Shown: positions 46,798-56,570, counted from the stretch's first letter. The stretch: 64,000 nt of DNA from Lachnospiraceae bacterium (GCA_031272985.1 JAISSU010000024.1:1-64000); one strand, 5' to 3'. The notes: a model not told the origin generated them from the letters alone. Numbers and translations: made by a program.

Positions 46798-47598
46798 TTA
46801 TATGGTAATAAAAGGTTCGCCTTTCGGAGCCGCATAAACCGTAAGCTCCGGAAAAGTTCTTTTCATAAAGCTCTTAATATCATTTACAAATATCTGTTCA
46901 ATCCCATAGTGACCCGCGTCAATTACGGCAGTACCCGATGCCACTGCATCTATACCCGCATGGTGACTGACGTCTCCCGTAATAATTACATCGGCTTTTT
47001 TTGATATTGCCGCCTTAATCATTGACTCGCCGGAACCCGGACCTATCGCCACTCTGGTGATTTTTTGTCTCGGATTTCCGAAAAACCTGACATTAGAAAG
47101 CCCGAAGCGGTTTTTTACAGACTTTGCGTATTCCTCCAGCGTAGTTTCGTTTACTTCCCCGAAAGCACCAAAGCCTTTAATGCCCGGATTCTCATCATCA
47201 GAAGAATCATCGGGAAAGCCCTGCTCATCCAGCACCACAGGATTTTTAATGCCCAGCATTTTCGCGGCTATGATTCTCATATTAGTAACGTCATAATTCG
47301 TGTGAATTGCATAATAAGCAATATCTGATGTGATAAGTGATATTAGTCTTCGTCCAATGAAATCCGCATTAGTTATAGTGCTTACAGGCTTGAAAATAAG
47401 CGGATGATGCGTAATAAGCAAGTCGGTGTTTTTCTTTATTGCGTCCGCTATTACATATTCTGTCGCGTCCAATGCGACATAAACATTGGTAATTTGCTTT
47501 TGCAACCTCCCGCAGAGCAAACCCACATTATCCCAATCAGCCGCTAAAGATTTAGGAAATTTGTCCTCGATATTTTCAATAAAAGTTTTTAGATACAT
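46798..47598 (-). CDS. Nif3-like dinuclear metal-centre protein
   Basis: This 266-residue member of the Nif3/YqfO family has metal ligands in LLITHHPLIF near residue 65, IHTNYD near 97 and the C-terminal DAGHYGIEQ near 225. The family forms hexamers and is often annotated as a GTP cyclohydrolase I type 2 homologue, but its true activity is unsettled. It overlaps trmK, its standard Firmicutes neighbour. Confidence 0.9.
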   Translation of the reverse strand: MYLKTFIENIEDKFPKSLAADWDNVGLLCGRLQKQITNVYVALDATEYVIADAIKKNTDLLITHHPLIFKPVSTITNADFIGRRLISLITSDIAYYAIHTNYDVTNMRIIAAKMLGIKNPVVLDEQGFPDDSSDDENPGIKGFGAFGEVNETTLEEYAKSVKNRFGLSNVRFFGNPRQKITRVAIGPGSGESMIKAAISKKADVIITGDVSHHAGIDAVASGTAVIDAGHYGIEQIFVNDIKSFMKRTFPELTVYAAPKGEPFITI

Positions 47599-48301
47599 AA
47601 TACCCCATTGCCTCCATGGCTAAATCAATTTGATGCTTTACCTCTTTTTGCCTTTGCAAAACTGATTCAGTAACTATGTTAATGTTACTTAATTCTTCAA
47701 AAATATTCCCAAGAGTATTTAACTCTTTGTAAATTAAATCCTTAAGAGTTTTGTTCTTTTCTTTAAGCAATCGTCTCCCGTAGCGCAACTCGACTTCATC
47801 ATATGCCTCATCGTTTCCGTGAATGGCTTTTATTATCGGATAGTATTTCCCCTGCTCAAAAATCATATCCTCATCAGTGATTATATAGCCTTCTCGCCAC
47901 AGGTATTCTCTGACCTTTTCGATTTCCGATTGAGGCTCCAATATTAATACTTCTATCTTTTCAAGAACCTCTTCCCCGTCCTTCAAAATCCTTATAGTTA
48001 ACGCCCCTCCAATACCGGCAATAACTGCAATCTGCGCCTCATCGGATTTTAGTGCCGAAAAACCATCTGACTTCCTGACATCGATTCTGTCACTCAATCC
48101 AGCCTCAAGAATATTTTTTCGAGCAATCTTTAAAGGTCCCTCATTAAAGTCAAGAGCGATAGCCGCGTTTATGGCATTTATCCGGCATAAATGAATCGGC
48201 AGGCCGGCATGGTCGGTTCCGATGTCCGCGAGTACTAAACTCTCTCCTTTGGTGACCATACCGGCTATCGCAAGAAGCCTGTTAGATAGAGCCTCTTTCA
48301 T
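47576..48301 (-). CDS. trmK: tRNA (adenine-22-N1)-methyltransferase
   Basis: TrmK methylates N1 of A22 in tRNA. The SAM motif VLADIGTDHAGLPIHL is near residue 22, followed by DFNEGPLKIARKNI and LILEPQSE. The C-terminal coiled-coil tail is typical. It is 241 residues and shares its start base with the rpoD stop, in the conserved dnaG-rpoD-trmK-nif3 order. Confidence 0.93.
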   Translation of the reverse strand: MKEALSNRLLAIAGMVTKGESLVLADIGTDHAGLPIHLCRINAINAAIALDFNEGPLKIARKNILEAGLSDRIDVRKSDGFSALKSDEAQIAVIAGIGGALTIRILKDGEEVLEKIEVLILEPQSEIEKVREYLWREGYIITDEDMIFEQGKYYPIIKAIHGNDEAYDEVELRYGRRLLKEKNKTLKDLIYKELNTLGNIFEELSNINIVTESVLQRQKEVKHQIDLAMEAMGYYVSKNFY

Positions 48302-49497
48302 TAATCTAAATAGTCCCGCAGTTTTTTGCTGCGACTCGGATGACGAAGCTTTCTTAAGGCTTTCGCCTCAATCTGACGTATACGCTCGCGGGTAACGTCA
48401 AATTCTTTTCCGACCTCTTCCAAAGTCCTCGCACGACCGTCATTCATGCCAAAACGCAGTCTAAGCACCTTTTCCTCTCTTTCGGTCAAAGTATCAAGCA
48501 CCTCGTCGAGCTGCTCTTTTAGAAGGGTCTGCGCCGCTGCCTCAGCAGGTACGGGGACATTATCATCCTGTATAAAGTCGCCCAAATGGCTGTCCTCTTC
48601 CTCGCCTATAGGCGTCTCTAAAGAGACCGGCTCCTGGGATATTTTCTGAATCTCTCTTACTCTTTCGACAGGTACATCCAACTCTTCGGCTATCTCCTCA
48701 GGGGTGGGTTCGCGTCCGAGCTCCTGTAATAATTGCCTTGAAACCCTCACGAGTTTATTAATGGTCTCTACCATATGGACAGGGATTCTAATCGTCCTCG
48801 CCTGATCGGCTATCGCTCTCGTTATGGCCTGGCGTATCCACCATGTCGCATAGGTACTGAATTTGAACCCTTTATGGTAATCAAATTTCTCAACAGCCTT
48901 AATCAATCCCAGATTCCCCTCCTGAATAAGATCCAGAAACAGCATTCCGCGCCCCACGTAACGTTTTGCGATGCTGACGACTAAACGAAGATTAGCCTCG
49001 GCAAGGCGTTTTTTTGCCTCTGCATCGCCGTCGGCCATACGTTTTGCAAGCTCCACCTCTTCATCGGCGGTTAACAGCGGTACCTTTCCAATCTCTTTCA
49101 GATACATACGCACCGGGTCTTCTATGCTGATGCTGTCAGGTACGGTAAGGTCAATTTTCTCTAAGTCAACCTCCTCTTCCTCGTCTTCCGGCAATATAAT
49201 ATCCGCATCCACAACTTCATCATCATCGCCTCCAATACGCAAAACATCGATATTATTGGCTTCCAAGTGCTCATAGACACGCTCCATCTGGTCGGCTTCC
49301 AGTTCATTATCATCAAAGAATCCGTTGATTTCACTAAGCTCTAATATACTCTTTTTTCTTTTTCCGAGCGCCACCAATTCTTTGAGCTTACTTTCGAATC
49401 TTTCATTAGTCTCCGCACTCTCAGTCTCATGTATATCCAAATCTCTTTCGTCATCGATTTCATCTGATGTGATGTCATTAAAATTATCATTAATCAT
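48301..49497 (-). CDS. rpoD: Primary sigma factor RpoD/SigA
   Basis: The housekeeping sigma factor has region 1.2 ([16 protein letters not shown]), region 2 ([32 protein letters not shown] for -10 recognition), region 3 and region 4 ([20 protein letters not shown] for -35 recognition). It has 398 residues and an acidic N-terminus (1-100). It overlaps dnaG by four bases. Many promoters in this window match its TTGACA/TATAAT consensus. Confidence 0.97.
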   Translation of the reverse strand: MINDNFNDITSDEIDDERDLDIHETESAETNERFESKLKELVALGKRKKSILELSEINGFFDDNELEADQMERVYEHLEANNIDVLRIGGDDDEVVDADIILPEDEEEEVDLEKIDLTVPDSISIEDPVRMYLKEIGKVPLLTADEEVELAKRMADGDAEAKKRLAEANLRLVVSIAKRYVGRGMLFLDLIQEGNLGLIKAVEKFDYHKGFKFSTYATWWIRQAITRAIADQARTIRIPVHMVETINKLVRVSRQLLQELGREPTPEEIAEELDVPVERVREIQKISQEPVSLETPIGEEEDSHLGDFIQDDNVPVPAEAAAQTLLKEQLDEVLDTLTEREEKVLRLRFGMNDGRARTLEEVGKEFDVTRERIRQIEAKALRKLRHPSRSKKLRDYLD

Positions 49498-51257
49498 ATT
49501 CTAAAATCCTCCCTTTTTAGCTTCTCCAATTCTTTTTTTGCTTCAATAACCTTTTGAAAACCCTCGATTCCCGTTTTTGCGGTAATCTCCTCCAACCGGT
49601 GACTTTTCAGTTTGTAGAGCAAATCTTTTAGCGCCTTGCTTTTCTCATTTTGACCGGAAAGCTCATTAATGCTCTCATGAAACATAGCCGCTACCGCCTG
49701 TTGCTCTTGCTCGTCAGTGAAACTGTTAAGGATTTTAGCGGGATTTACGCTTTTTTCATTTGTTTGTGCGAATAAAAGTTCCGCTACCTTTGCGTATAAT
49801 CCTCCCGAAAAATCCTCGGGTTCCAAAAACGCGGACAGTTTTTTCAAAATCTCACTGTCTTCAATCATCCATGTCAATAAAATACGTTTCGTCCGATTGA
49901 TTCCTTCCTCCTTATCATGAGTCTTTTGCCTAAGTGGCTCAGCCTTTTTATAAAGCCTGCTCCCCTCCCTTTTAGTTAATTCCTTAATTACCTGTCTTCG
50001 CAAATCCTGCGAATCAACCTTATATATCCTCGCCACTGCCTCGGTATAATTACTGCGTTCTATCTCATCCTCAAACTGTGCAAGCTTCCCCGCGGCCTCC
50101 CTTAGAAAAGCTGTTTTTCCATCGGGAGTATTAAGATTATACTTACGCTCGGTAACAGTCAAATCAAAGAGAAACCCGTTTTTTGCTACATCAAGCCTCT
50201 CTTTAAATGCATCCGGTCCTTTATCCTTAATCAATTCATCAGGATCCTTATATGGTTCCATTCGTAGTATTTTAGCATTAATTCCCGCTTCCTTCAATAT
50301 GGGAAGTGCTCTAAGCGCTGCGGCAGTCCCCGCCTCGTCGCTGTCATATGCTATGATAACCTCGCTTACATAGCGACGCATCAGATTAGCCTGCCCCGCC
50401 GTAAAAGAAGTTCCAAGAGATGCCACAGCATTATCGAACCCCGCCTGATGAAGAGCAATAACATCCATATATCCTTCCGCGAGAATAAAGTAATCCTTCC
50501 TCGTTCGCCGCGCTAGGAATAGTCCGTAAAGATTCCTGCTTTTATCAAAAACCAAAGTTTCAGGTGAATTAAGGTACTTCGGGGTCCCCTCACCTAAGAC
50601 TCTTCCGCCGAAACCGATTACGCGCTTATTCGCATCAAGAATCGGAAACATAACCCGATTCCAGAATCTGTCAAATGACCCCTTTTTCTCATCGAATTGG
50701 ATGAGACCCGCCTGCATGAGTATATCATCATCATAACCGTTCTCTTTTAGATGTTCATAAAGACCGTCGCCGTATTTCCCCGCGTATCCCAGACCGAATT
50801 TTTTTAATGTTTCAATATCCAGTCCTCTTTTTGAAAGGTATCGCCGCGCAATCTCGCCCTCGTCACCTTTCAGCGTTTTAAAATAATAATTGGCTGCCGA
50901 CTTATTTATCTCAAGAAGAATAGCTCTTTTATCGGCTCTTTCTTTTTGTTCCTCGTTAAATTTATCCTCCGGGAGGGTGACGCCGGTTTTATCAGCTAAG
51001 AATTCAATTGCTTCCCGAAAGGTATAATTCTCATATTCCATTAAGAAATTTGTGACTCCGCCGCCCTTACCGCATCCAAAACAATAAAACATCTGCTTGG
51101 AAGGCGTTACGGAAAAAGACGGGGTCTTTTCATTATGGAAGGGACAAAGTCCGAAATACGTTGTGCCCTTTTTCTGAAGATGAACATACGAAGAAATGAG
51201 GTCAACAATATCGACCTTTGATGTAATTTCTTCGACAATTTCATCAGGATAGTACAT
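49494..51257 (-). CDS. dnaG: DNA primase
   Basis: DnaG makes RNA primers at the fork. The N-terminal zinc motif is [13 protein letters not shown]...[10 protein letters not shown] (residues 38-66). The TOPRIM domain contains [16 protein letters not shown] near 255 and YDSDEAG near 298. The C-terminal helicase-binding domain is present (to 587). It heads the rpoD-trmK-nif3 cluster. Confidence 0.96.
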   Translation of the reverse strand: MYYPDEIVEEITSKVDIVDLISSYVHLQKKGTTYFGLCPFHNEKTPSFSVTPSKQMFYCFGCGKGGGVTNFLMEYENYTFREAIEFLADKTGVTLPEDKFNEEQKERADKRAILLEINKSAANYYFKTLKGDEGEIARRYLSKRGLDIETLKKFGLGYAGKYGDGLYEHLKENGYDDDILMQAGLIQFDEKKGSFDRFWNRVMFPILDANKRVIGFGGRVLGEGTPKYLNSPETLVFDKSRNLYGLFLARRTRKDYFILAEGYMDVIALHQAGFDNAVASLGTSFTAGQANLMRRYVSEVIIAYDSDEAGTAAALRALPILKEAGINAKILRMEPYKDPDELIKDKGPDAFKERLDVAKNGFLFDLTVTERKYNLNTPDGKTAFLREAAGKLAQFEDEIERSNYTEAVARIYKVDSQDLRRQVIKELTKREGSRLYKKAEPLRQKTHDKEEGINRTKRILLTWMIEDSEILKKLSAFLEPEDFSGGLYAKVAELLFAQTNEKSVNPAKILNSFTDEQEQQAVAAMFHESINELSGQNEKSKALKDLLYKLKSHRLEEITAKTGIEGFQKVIEAKKELEKLKREDFRI

Positions 51258-51280
51258 TTGGACTCCTCAATATTAATTTA

Positions 51281-52291
51281 TCACCCGCTCCCGAATGATT
51301 TCGGGACAAAGTGCTCCTCGAATTGCTTAATCGCGTAATTGTCCGTCATTCCGGCGATATAATCACAAACGACCTGCACGGCATCCTCTCCGTCTTTATT
51401 AATCATATCTTCGTATTGAGATGGGAGCTTTTCAGGATGCGCCAAATAAAAATGAAAGAGGTTTGAGATCATGTGCATAGCTTTATTCTCTTCACCTTTC
51501 GCCACAGGATTACGATAGACATTTTCAAACATAAACTCACGCAGACTCGTCATCGCCTTAAAAACAGCATCCGAAAAAGCAATGATAGGCCTGTCCATAC
51601 TGTTCATAATAATATCATGAACCATGGTATCGAGCCTCTCACGAGTAGACATGCCAAGTGTTTCGCGCAATTCCCTTGGAATATCCTTTTCCGCTAAAAT
51701 ATGCCCCCTTATTGCATCGTCAATATCATGATTAATATAAGCAATTTTATCGGAGAAGCGTACAATCTGACCTTCCAATGTAGAAGGACTTCCGGCGGTC
51801 TTATGATTAATAATGCCGTCAACTACCTCAAAAGTAAGATTCAAACCCTTCCCCTGCTTTTCGAGACGCTCCACGACACGAGCGCTCTGCTCATTATGCC
51901 TGAAACCATTCGGATTAAGCTCATTTAAGACCCGCTCCCCCGCGTGCCCAAAAGGAGTGTGCCCGAGATCGTGACCGAGAGCGATCGCCTCCACTAAATC
52001 CTCGTTCAATCGCAGCGCCTTCGCTATAGTACGGGCATTCTGGGAAACCTCCAGAGTGTGCGTCATCCGCGTACGGTAATGGTCACCTTTCGGCAATAAA
52101 AAGACCTGCGTCTTTTGCTTTAAACGCCTGAAAGACTTACAATGCAAAATCCTGTCACGATCACGCTGAAAAACAGGGCGAATATCGCACTCGTCCTCGA
52201 CAGTCTTTCGCCCCTTTGAATTCGCACTCAAAGTCGCATATACGCTCAGATACTCTCTTTCGCGTTCTTCTAATTGCTCACGAATGGTCAT
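51281..52291 (-). CDS. dGTP triphosphohydrolase-like HD protein, probably leaderless
   Basis: This 336-residue HD-domain protein resembles deoxyguanosinetriphosphate triphosphohydrolases, which cut dNTPs to nucleoside and triphosphate. The metal-binding HD is in AIALGHDLGHTPFGHAGERV near residue 102; RMTHTLEVSQNAR and GIINHK are also typical. The start MTIREQLEEREREYL at 52291 lies only six bases after a TATAAT, so the mRNA may begin at the ATG itself. No ribosome site is present. The next cluster, dnaG, lies 24 bases downstream. Confidence 0.9.
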   Translation of the reverse strand: MTIREQLEEREREYLSVYATLSANSKGRKTVEDECDIRPVFQRDRDRILHCKSFRRLKQKTQVFLLPKGDHYRTRMTHTLEVSQNARTIAKALRLNEDLVEAIALGHDLGHTPFGHAGERVLNELNPNGFRHNEQSARVVERLEKQGKGLNLTFEVVDGIINHKTAGSPSTLEGQIVRFSDKIAYINHDIDDAIRGHILAEKDIPRELRETLGMSTRERLDTMVHDIIMNSMDRPIIAFSDAVFKAMTSLREFMFENVYRNPVAKGEENKAMHMISNLFHFYLAHPEKLPSQYEDMINKDGEDAVQVVCDYIAGMTDNYAIKQFEEHFVPKSFGSG

Positions 52292-52297
52292 GAACGT

Positions 52298-52306
52298 ATT
52301 ATAACA
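52298..52306 (-). promoter_or_regulatory. Extended -10 promoter of the HD hydrolase gene
   Basis: On the minus strand, TGTTATAAT gives a perfect -10 (52298-52303) with the TGn extension. The -35 region (ATTTCA) is poor. The expected start of transcription falls on the A of the ATG at 52291. Confidence 0.65.
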
Positions 52307-52381
52307 CATTTGGGGGGAAATGAAATGAGTTTATGGACGTTGTCCAAACTGAACTATTTTCGCTGTTATATTTTCCTTTTG

Positions 52382-53134
52382 TCATACCATTATCCCTCCT
52401 GCAATTACCACCATGCAAACTATCACTGCGCCGTAATCCAACGCTGCGAATGGGTATTCTTTGTAACCGCTGTTTTCCCCACGCATCGAAAAGCCTCGTA
52501 ATGTCGCCGACATGGTAGTTCCTTCGATTTTTCTGACAGACGAAAGGAGTAACGGCAGGCATAGAGGTAACAGTAATTTTATTTTCTTAAAGAAGTTCTT
52601 TGTATCGAATTCCACACCTCTGGCAGTCTGCGCTTCTTTGATCTCATTCATTTCTTCCATAAATGTGGGAATAAATCGTATGGAGGTCGCGAGCGAAAAC
52701 GCGTATTTATAAGGTATATGCAGGCATGACACCAATGAATTCGCTAAATCGGTTTCTTTTGTAACCGAAAGCATCACTGCCAAAGGCAACGCCGCCGCTA
52801 TAAGGCGCAGGACAAAAAGCAACGAGAATTCCAGACCCTTATCCGTGATGTAGATATTAAGTGGGAATGACACGAGCACCGCACCATCTCTTATAAAGAA
52901 TATCTGCACAAGGAATAGTATCACCGAAAGCTTACACAGTGATAATAGTATCTTAATAGTCTGTGTAAATGTCCCTGAAAGCAATCCCAAAATCAGATTC
53001 AGCGCGATTATCCCCGCAACGATATACACCTTTCCGGTTACAAAGCAAGCCGCACATAGAACGAAAGCTATTATTAGCTTTGTTATCGGATTTAATTTAT
53101 GCAATACAGAATTTCCTGATGAGTAATCATTCAT
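52382..53134 (-). CDS. ecfT: ECF transporter transmembrane subunit EcfT
   Basis: EcfT couples the ATPases to the substrate-binding S subunit. The protein has about five membrane segments, and the cytoplasmic coupling helices carry ARG-type motifs (AQTARGVEF near 187; SATLRGFSMRG near 220). It is 250 residues. It lies two bases after the ATPase gene in a three-gene operon. Confidence 0.92.
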   Translation of the reverse strand: MNDYSSGNSVLHKLNPITKLIIAFVLCAACFVTGKVYIVAGIIALNLILGLLSGTFTQTIKILLSLCKLSVILFLVQIFFIRDGAVLVSFPLNIYITDKGLEFSLLFVLRLIAAALPLAVMLSVTKETDLANSLVSCLHIPYKYAFSLATSIRFIPTFMEEMNEIKEAQTARGVEFDTKNFFKKIKLLLPLCLPLLLSSVRKIEGTTMSATLRGFSMRGENSGYKEYPFAALDYGAVIVCMVVIAGGIMV

Positions 53135-53136
53135 GG

Positions 53137-54834
53137 TTATTCTCCTTCCAATACAGCTTTCAAAGCCGGTATTTGAGCCGGCAATAGCGATGCTCTTTCC
53201 ATTATTTCTTTATTCGTCATGAGTGCTTCTATTCCGCCGTCATAGACTATTTCCCCGTCAGTAAGGACCAATGCCCTGTCCGCGTATTCGTAGACGAGTT
53301 CCATATCATGAGTTATCATTAGTACGCTTAGTCCTTGCTCCCGCAATTTTTGAATCGTTTCCATTATGTTTTTAGCTGTTTTATCATCTAATCCGACGGT
53401 AGGTTCATCCAGCAATAAGAGCTTTGGCTCACATACTAGGATTGAGGCTAATGCCACTAATTGTCTCTCGCTCCTGCTAAGCGTAAAGGGGTCTTTCTCC
53501 CCATTCAGTCCAAATTCGCGGATTATTTGCTCTACTCGAACTTCATCTTTTATTCCTTTTAGGGTTAATCCGAATGTAATCTCTTCCTTAACTGTTTTCT
53601 GACACAACTGCCTGTCGGGATTTTGGAACAGAAATCCGATATCTTGCGCCAATGTACTGGTTTTAGTCTTTGTAGTGTCCATTCCAAATGCTTGCACTCT
53701 CCCCGATGTCGGCTTTAATAGCCCATTACAAAGCCGTAACAAAGTAGATTTACCTGCTCCATTTTCACCGAGCAACACGACGAATTCTCCTTCATTGATC
53801 TCAAAAGAAACATTACCGGCGATTGGAAGATTCGGGAATGAGAAACCGATGTTTGTTAGCTCAAGTACGGTATGTGCGGCAATGTTTGCGGTCACACTGG
53901 GCGCTCCCCTACGGCTACTTAGATTCTCGTCTGCTTTTTTGCAGTTTCTCTCCATTCTTTTCAGAATTTCTATCGTATTTTTTCGTTCAAATTCTTTTTC
54001 TTTAATCCTACCTAGCATTACCAGGCTATCATCTAAGCTTACAGGTATTTCCCCTTGATAACTTCCGTGTTCTTTCAGCTTTTTTGCAAGAACTGCGGCT
54101 TTCGGAATTCTTAAACCGATTTCTTCGGATAATATTTCACTTGCGAGCAATTCTTTCGGCTTTCCGAAATAAGTTAGATTCCCCTTATCAAGTATCGCAA
54201 TTTCACTGACATATTCGCATAATAGTGCGAGCTTCTTTTCCGTGACTATTATTGTCATGCTAAACTTTCGATTTAGCTCTTTCAATGTCTGCATAATGAA
54301 TTCGCTTGAGCGCGGATCCAATTCCCCGGTAGGCTCATCCAGCAAAAGAATCTTTGGTCTCAGGGCAATAATGGACGCAATCGCCACTTTTCTTTTCTGT
54401 CCCCCAGAGAGATCCCTGATTCGCCTATAGCGCAAATCCTCTATACCTGTTTCCTTAAGGGCTTCGACAATACGTCCTTCAATTTCTGATTTATCAATTC
54501 CGAAATTCTCAAGTCCGAATAGTATTTCGTCCTCTACAACCGCAGCAATCAATTGGCTCTCAATATCCTGCAAGACAGTGCCGACTTTTAGAAAAAGCTC
54601 TTCCGGCGGCATATCCAGCACATCCTTGCCTTCTATTGCCACCCGCCCGTAATAATCCCCCTCAATATGACGGGGAATCATTCCATTGAGTGCATTAAGC
54701 AAAGAGGTCTTTCCTGAACCTTGTGCCCCCGAGAGCCCTATAAAAGAGCCTTCGGGAACATGAAGATTAATCTCGGAAAGTGCATTTTTATTGTCATCCG
54801 CGTAGCAGAAAGTGAAATTATTAATATCAATCAT
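53137..54834 (-). CDS. ecfA: ECF transporter duplicated ATPase (EcfA-EcfA')
   Basis: Two ABC domains are fused in 565 residues. The first (1-275) has Walker A GAQGSGKTSLL, signature LSGGQKRK and Walker B LLLDEPTGELD. The second (about 325-565) has GENGAGKSTLL and LLLDEPTVGLD, but its signature is LSRSERQ, lacking the usual Gly-Gly. The asymmetric pair suggests one fully active and one degenerate site. Most group II ECF systems use two separate genes, so the fusion fits a dedicated transporter. It starts four bases after the S-component gene ends. Confidence 0.92.
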   Translation of the reverse strand: MIDINNFTFCYADDNKNALSEINLHVPEGSFIGLSGAQGSGKTSLLNALNGMIPRHIEGDYYGRVAIEGKDVLDMPPEELFLKVGTVLQDIESQLIAAVVEDEILFGLENFGIDKSEIEGRIVEALKETGIEDLRYRRIRDLSGGQKRKVAIASIIALRPKILLLDEPTGELDPRSSEFIMQTLKELNRKFSMTIIVTEKKLALLCEYVSEIAILDKGNLTYFGKPKELLASEILSEEIGLRIPKAAVLAKKLKEHGSYQGEIPVSLDDSLVMLGRIKEKEFERKNTIEILKRMERNCKKADENLSSRRGAPSVTANIAAHTVLELTNIGFSFPNLPIAGNVSFEINEGEFVVLLGENGAGKSTLLRLCNGLLKPTSGRVQAFGMDTTKTKTSTLAQDIGFLFQNPDRQLCQKTVKEEITFGLTLKGIKDEVRVEQIIREFGLNGEKDPFTLSRSERQLVALASILVCEPKLLLLDEPTVGLDDKTAKNIMETIQKLREQGLSVLMITHDMELVYEYADRALVLTDGEIVYDGGIEALMTNKEIMERASLLPAQIPALKAVLEGE

Positions 54835-54838
54835 AGTA

Positions 54839-55429
54839 TTACTTCTTCAATACGCGCTTAAGCGGAGGATACAGTACCAAAACAATAACAGCATTAATCG
54901 TCGCCGTGCCGAATATAATCCCCAAGAAAATCGCAAGCGGAGTAGGTGTAACATTAGCTCCGGTGTAAAAAAGCAGATACATCATACCGACAAAAGCAAA
55001 TCCGCTGACCAGCGTACTTAAAAATGTATTTACCGTGGTCTTAATGACAATATCCGCTGCATTCTTTACCGGTAGTTTGATTTTGGTCAGCAGACACATC
55101 GTTACAGCGCCTAAAATCTCACTGACAAAATTAATGTAAGGTGTACCGGGGAAGAACTGGCAAATCGCTCCCGCTAAAATACCAATGATAACCGCTTCTT
55201 TTACCTTTGGACGAATTAACAAAACAATCAGACAATACATCGCGATAATAAAATTCGGTTTCATTCCGAAATTAATCACCGAACCGACGAAGAACTTTAA
55301 CACCGCGCCCGCAGCGAGTAAAATCCCTATAAGCATTACATCGCTAAGACTAAGTCCCTTCTTTTCCTTTACTTCTACTACTCTCTTTTCACCCTGATTT
55401 AAAACTGTTTCCATTTCTCTCGTGCTCAT
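54839..55429 (-). CDS. ECF transporter S component, probable tryptophan uptake
   Basis: This 196-residue membrane protein has about five or six segments and a 25-residue charged N-terminus. The first membrane helix (SDVMLIGILLAAGAVLKFFVG) is typical of S components that capture the substrate. No binding residue for a known vitamin is evident. The T-box in its leader has a UGG specifier, so regulation by uncharged tRNA-Trp points to tryptophan (or a precursor) as cargo. AGGAGAG precedes the ATG. Confidence 0.85.
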   Translation of the reverse strand: MSTREMETVLNQGEKRVVEVKEKKGLSLSDVMLIGILLAAGAVLKFFVGSVINFGMKPNFIIAMYCLIVLLIRPKVKEAVIIGILAGAICQFFPGTPYINFVSEILGAVTMCLLTKIKLPVKNAADIVIKTTVNTFLSTLVSGFAFVGMMYLLFYTGANVTPTPLAIFLGIIFGTATINAVIVLVLYPPLKRVLKK

Positions 55430-55535
55430 TTTTCTCTCCTTTTCATTGTAAGTCGGGGATACCCTTAAGCCCCATTATGGGTACTATCATCAAGCCGTCA
55501 GTTACTTTACCGGAGAGGTGCAGGAGCCAAACATA

Positions 55536-55578
55536 TAAAAACCCCTGTCCATTCAGACATCTGCCTGTAGGGACAGGG
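55536..55578 (-). terminator. T-box-controlled terminator
   Basis: A 9-bp stem CCCCTGTCC / GGACAGGGG (55541-55578) is followed by TTTTT on the minus strand. Part of it (CCTGT, then CCC) can instead pair with GCAGG and GGG of the T-box antiterminator. Confidence 0.85.
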
Positions 55579-55812
55579 GATAAAAATCACCTGCTAACGC
55601 CACCCATTTAAAACGCGTACCGGCATACGCTCCCTCTTGATTACGGATCGGGGTTCCGTCGGACATTACTTGCACTCTCGCGCTTTCCTTCCGCCCTTGG
55701 CAGTCCATTCTTTTCCATCCGTCATCTCCGCCCTCTCACTGTCGGCAGCTCGCTTTGCATCGTAACGGAAAATACTCCTCTGCTTCATCGGTTTAATGTT
55801 GGTTTATTAAAT
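55536..55812 (-). promoter_or_regulatory. T-box riboswitch, tryptophan specifier UGG
   Basis: The leader of the ECF operon folds as a T-box. Stem I base GCAG/CTGC closes an internal loop with AGGAGTA (an AGUA S-turn) on the 5' side and GAATGGA on the 3' side, then TTTTCC/GGAAAA. The codon UGG (55704-55706) follows GAA and precedes a purine, as specifiers do. The T-box core GGGTGGCGTTAGCAGG (55589-55604) displays UGGC, complementary to GCCA of a tRNA with discriminator G, as in tRNA-Trp. An antiterminator/terminator switch follows. Uncharged tRNA-Trp would turn the operon on. Confidence 0.85.
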
Positions 55813-55818
55813 TGGGGT

Positions 55819-55847
55819 TAGGATAACCGATAAAATAATAAATGTCA
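55819..55847 (-). promoter_or_regulatory. Sigma-A promoter of the T-box/ECF operon
   Basis: TTGACA (55842-55847) and TATCCT (55819-55824) are 17 bases apart on the minus strand. Transcription would start near 55812. Confidence 0.75.
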
Positions 55848-55867
55848 AGAAAAAATTTTTTTGAATA

Positions 55868-56062
55868 TCAAAAGCCTGCATCTGCTTTTATTGACTCGAT
55901 TTCTACTCCTGATAAAAGCGTCACCTTAGAGATCTGTTCTCCGGACATGCCTATTCCTTTATAAACTGATGAACATTTTCGAAGATGCGCGTGCGCCTTT
56001 ACACGGTCTGGTGTAAAATGTGCCGTCGCCAAAAAGGCAATAATAAACATGCCTTTTGACAA
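55868..56062 (-). pseudogene. Degraded remnant, C-terminal tail of an Rpn/PD-(D/E)xK-type protein
   Basis: The last 30 codons (SGEQISKVTLLSGVEIESIK) resemble the C-terminal helical tail of Rpn-family recombination-promoting nucleases. The first part of the frame has no matching domain and no ribosome site. A similar tail, more clearly preserved, occurs at 59847-59984 (AELTLLSTEEIEVIKAEIG). Both look like leftovers of mobile nuclease genes. Confidence 0.4.
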
Positions 56063-56193
56063 CAGGTAATTTTATATGGATGTTTTGAAAATCAATCGCA
56101 TTCAGTGGAACTTACGCGTCCCTTGATAATCAGATAAAGAATGCAAGTCGGCGATATCGCCGTTTGATTTTTCTTCGAAAGACAAAATAAAAA

Positions 56194-56221
56194 CTTCCGA
56201 TAAATCGGATTATATCGGAAG
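56194..56221 (-). terminator. Intrinsic terminator facing left, between hicA and the ECF operon
   Basis: A perfect 9-bp stem (CTTCCGATA / TATCGGAAG) with a ten-base loop is followed on the minus strand by TTTTTATTTTG. The only leftward source nearby is the SPFH/TIR locus, whose transcript would cross hicAB antisense. Otherwise it is a relic. Confidence 0.55.
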
Positions 56222-56269
56222 CTTTGCGGATTTGCAAGATAAAATTTTTAAATTGGATAATATTTCCGA

Positions 56270-56299
56270 TTGACACCATATATGACACCATGTTATATT
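56270..56299 (+). promoter_or_regulatory. hicAB promoter with direct-repeat operator
   Basis: TTGACA (56270-56275) and TATATT (56294-56299) are 18 bases apart. TGACACCAT occurs twice (56271-56279, 56283-56291), 12 bases apart, spanning the -35 and spacer. This is a likely binding site for the HicB antitoxin. Confidence 0.7.
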
Positions 56300-56315
56300 G
56301 CTTACGGAGGTGCTA

Positions 56316-56570
56316 ATGTCTAAGTGGGATAAATTACTTTCGAAAGTAAACACTCTTTCAAAAGATGTGCGGTTTTCAGAAATCAAGAAAATACTTGAAT
56401 ACTACGGGTATAAAATGTTCTCCCCGGGAAGCGGGAGCAGTCATTGCACGTTTAGAAAGAAAGGATGTAATCCAATCACCATTCCGAGGCATGAGCCGAT
56501 TAAAAGAGTTTACATAGAATTGGTTCGAAATATCGTAGAAACGGAGAATACCAAAAATGAGAACACTTGA
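56316..56570 (+). CDS. hicA: HicA-family toxin (mRNA interferase)
   Basis: This 84-residue protein has the small HicA double-stranded-RNA-binding-like fold: FSEIKKILEYYGYKMFSPGSGSSHCTFRKKG with the catalytic His in SSHCTF, then ITIPRHEPIKRVYI. The start is set by GGAGG five bases upstream; six more codons upstream are unsupported. It overlaps hicB by 14 bases. Confidence 0.9.
   Translation: MSKWDKLLSKVNTLSKDVRFSEIKKILEYYGYKMFSPGSGSSHCTFRKKGCNPITIPRHEPIKRVYIELVRNIVETENTKNENT

Noticed and set aside
56149-56162. CGGCGATATCGCCG palindrome as an operator
   Set aside because: It is 14 bp and perfect, but it lies between relics and away from any promoter I could assign.
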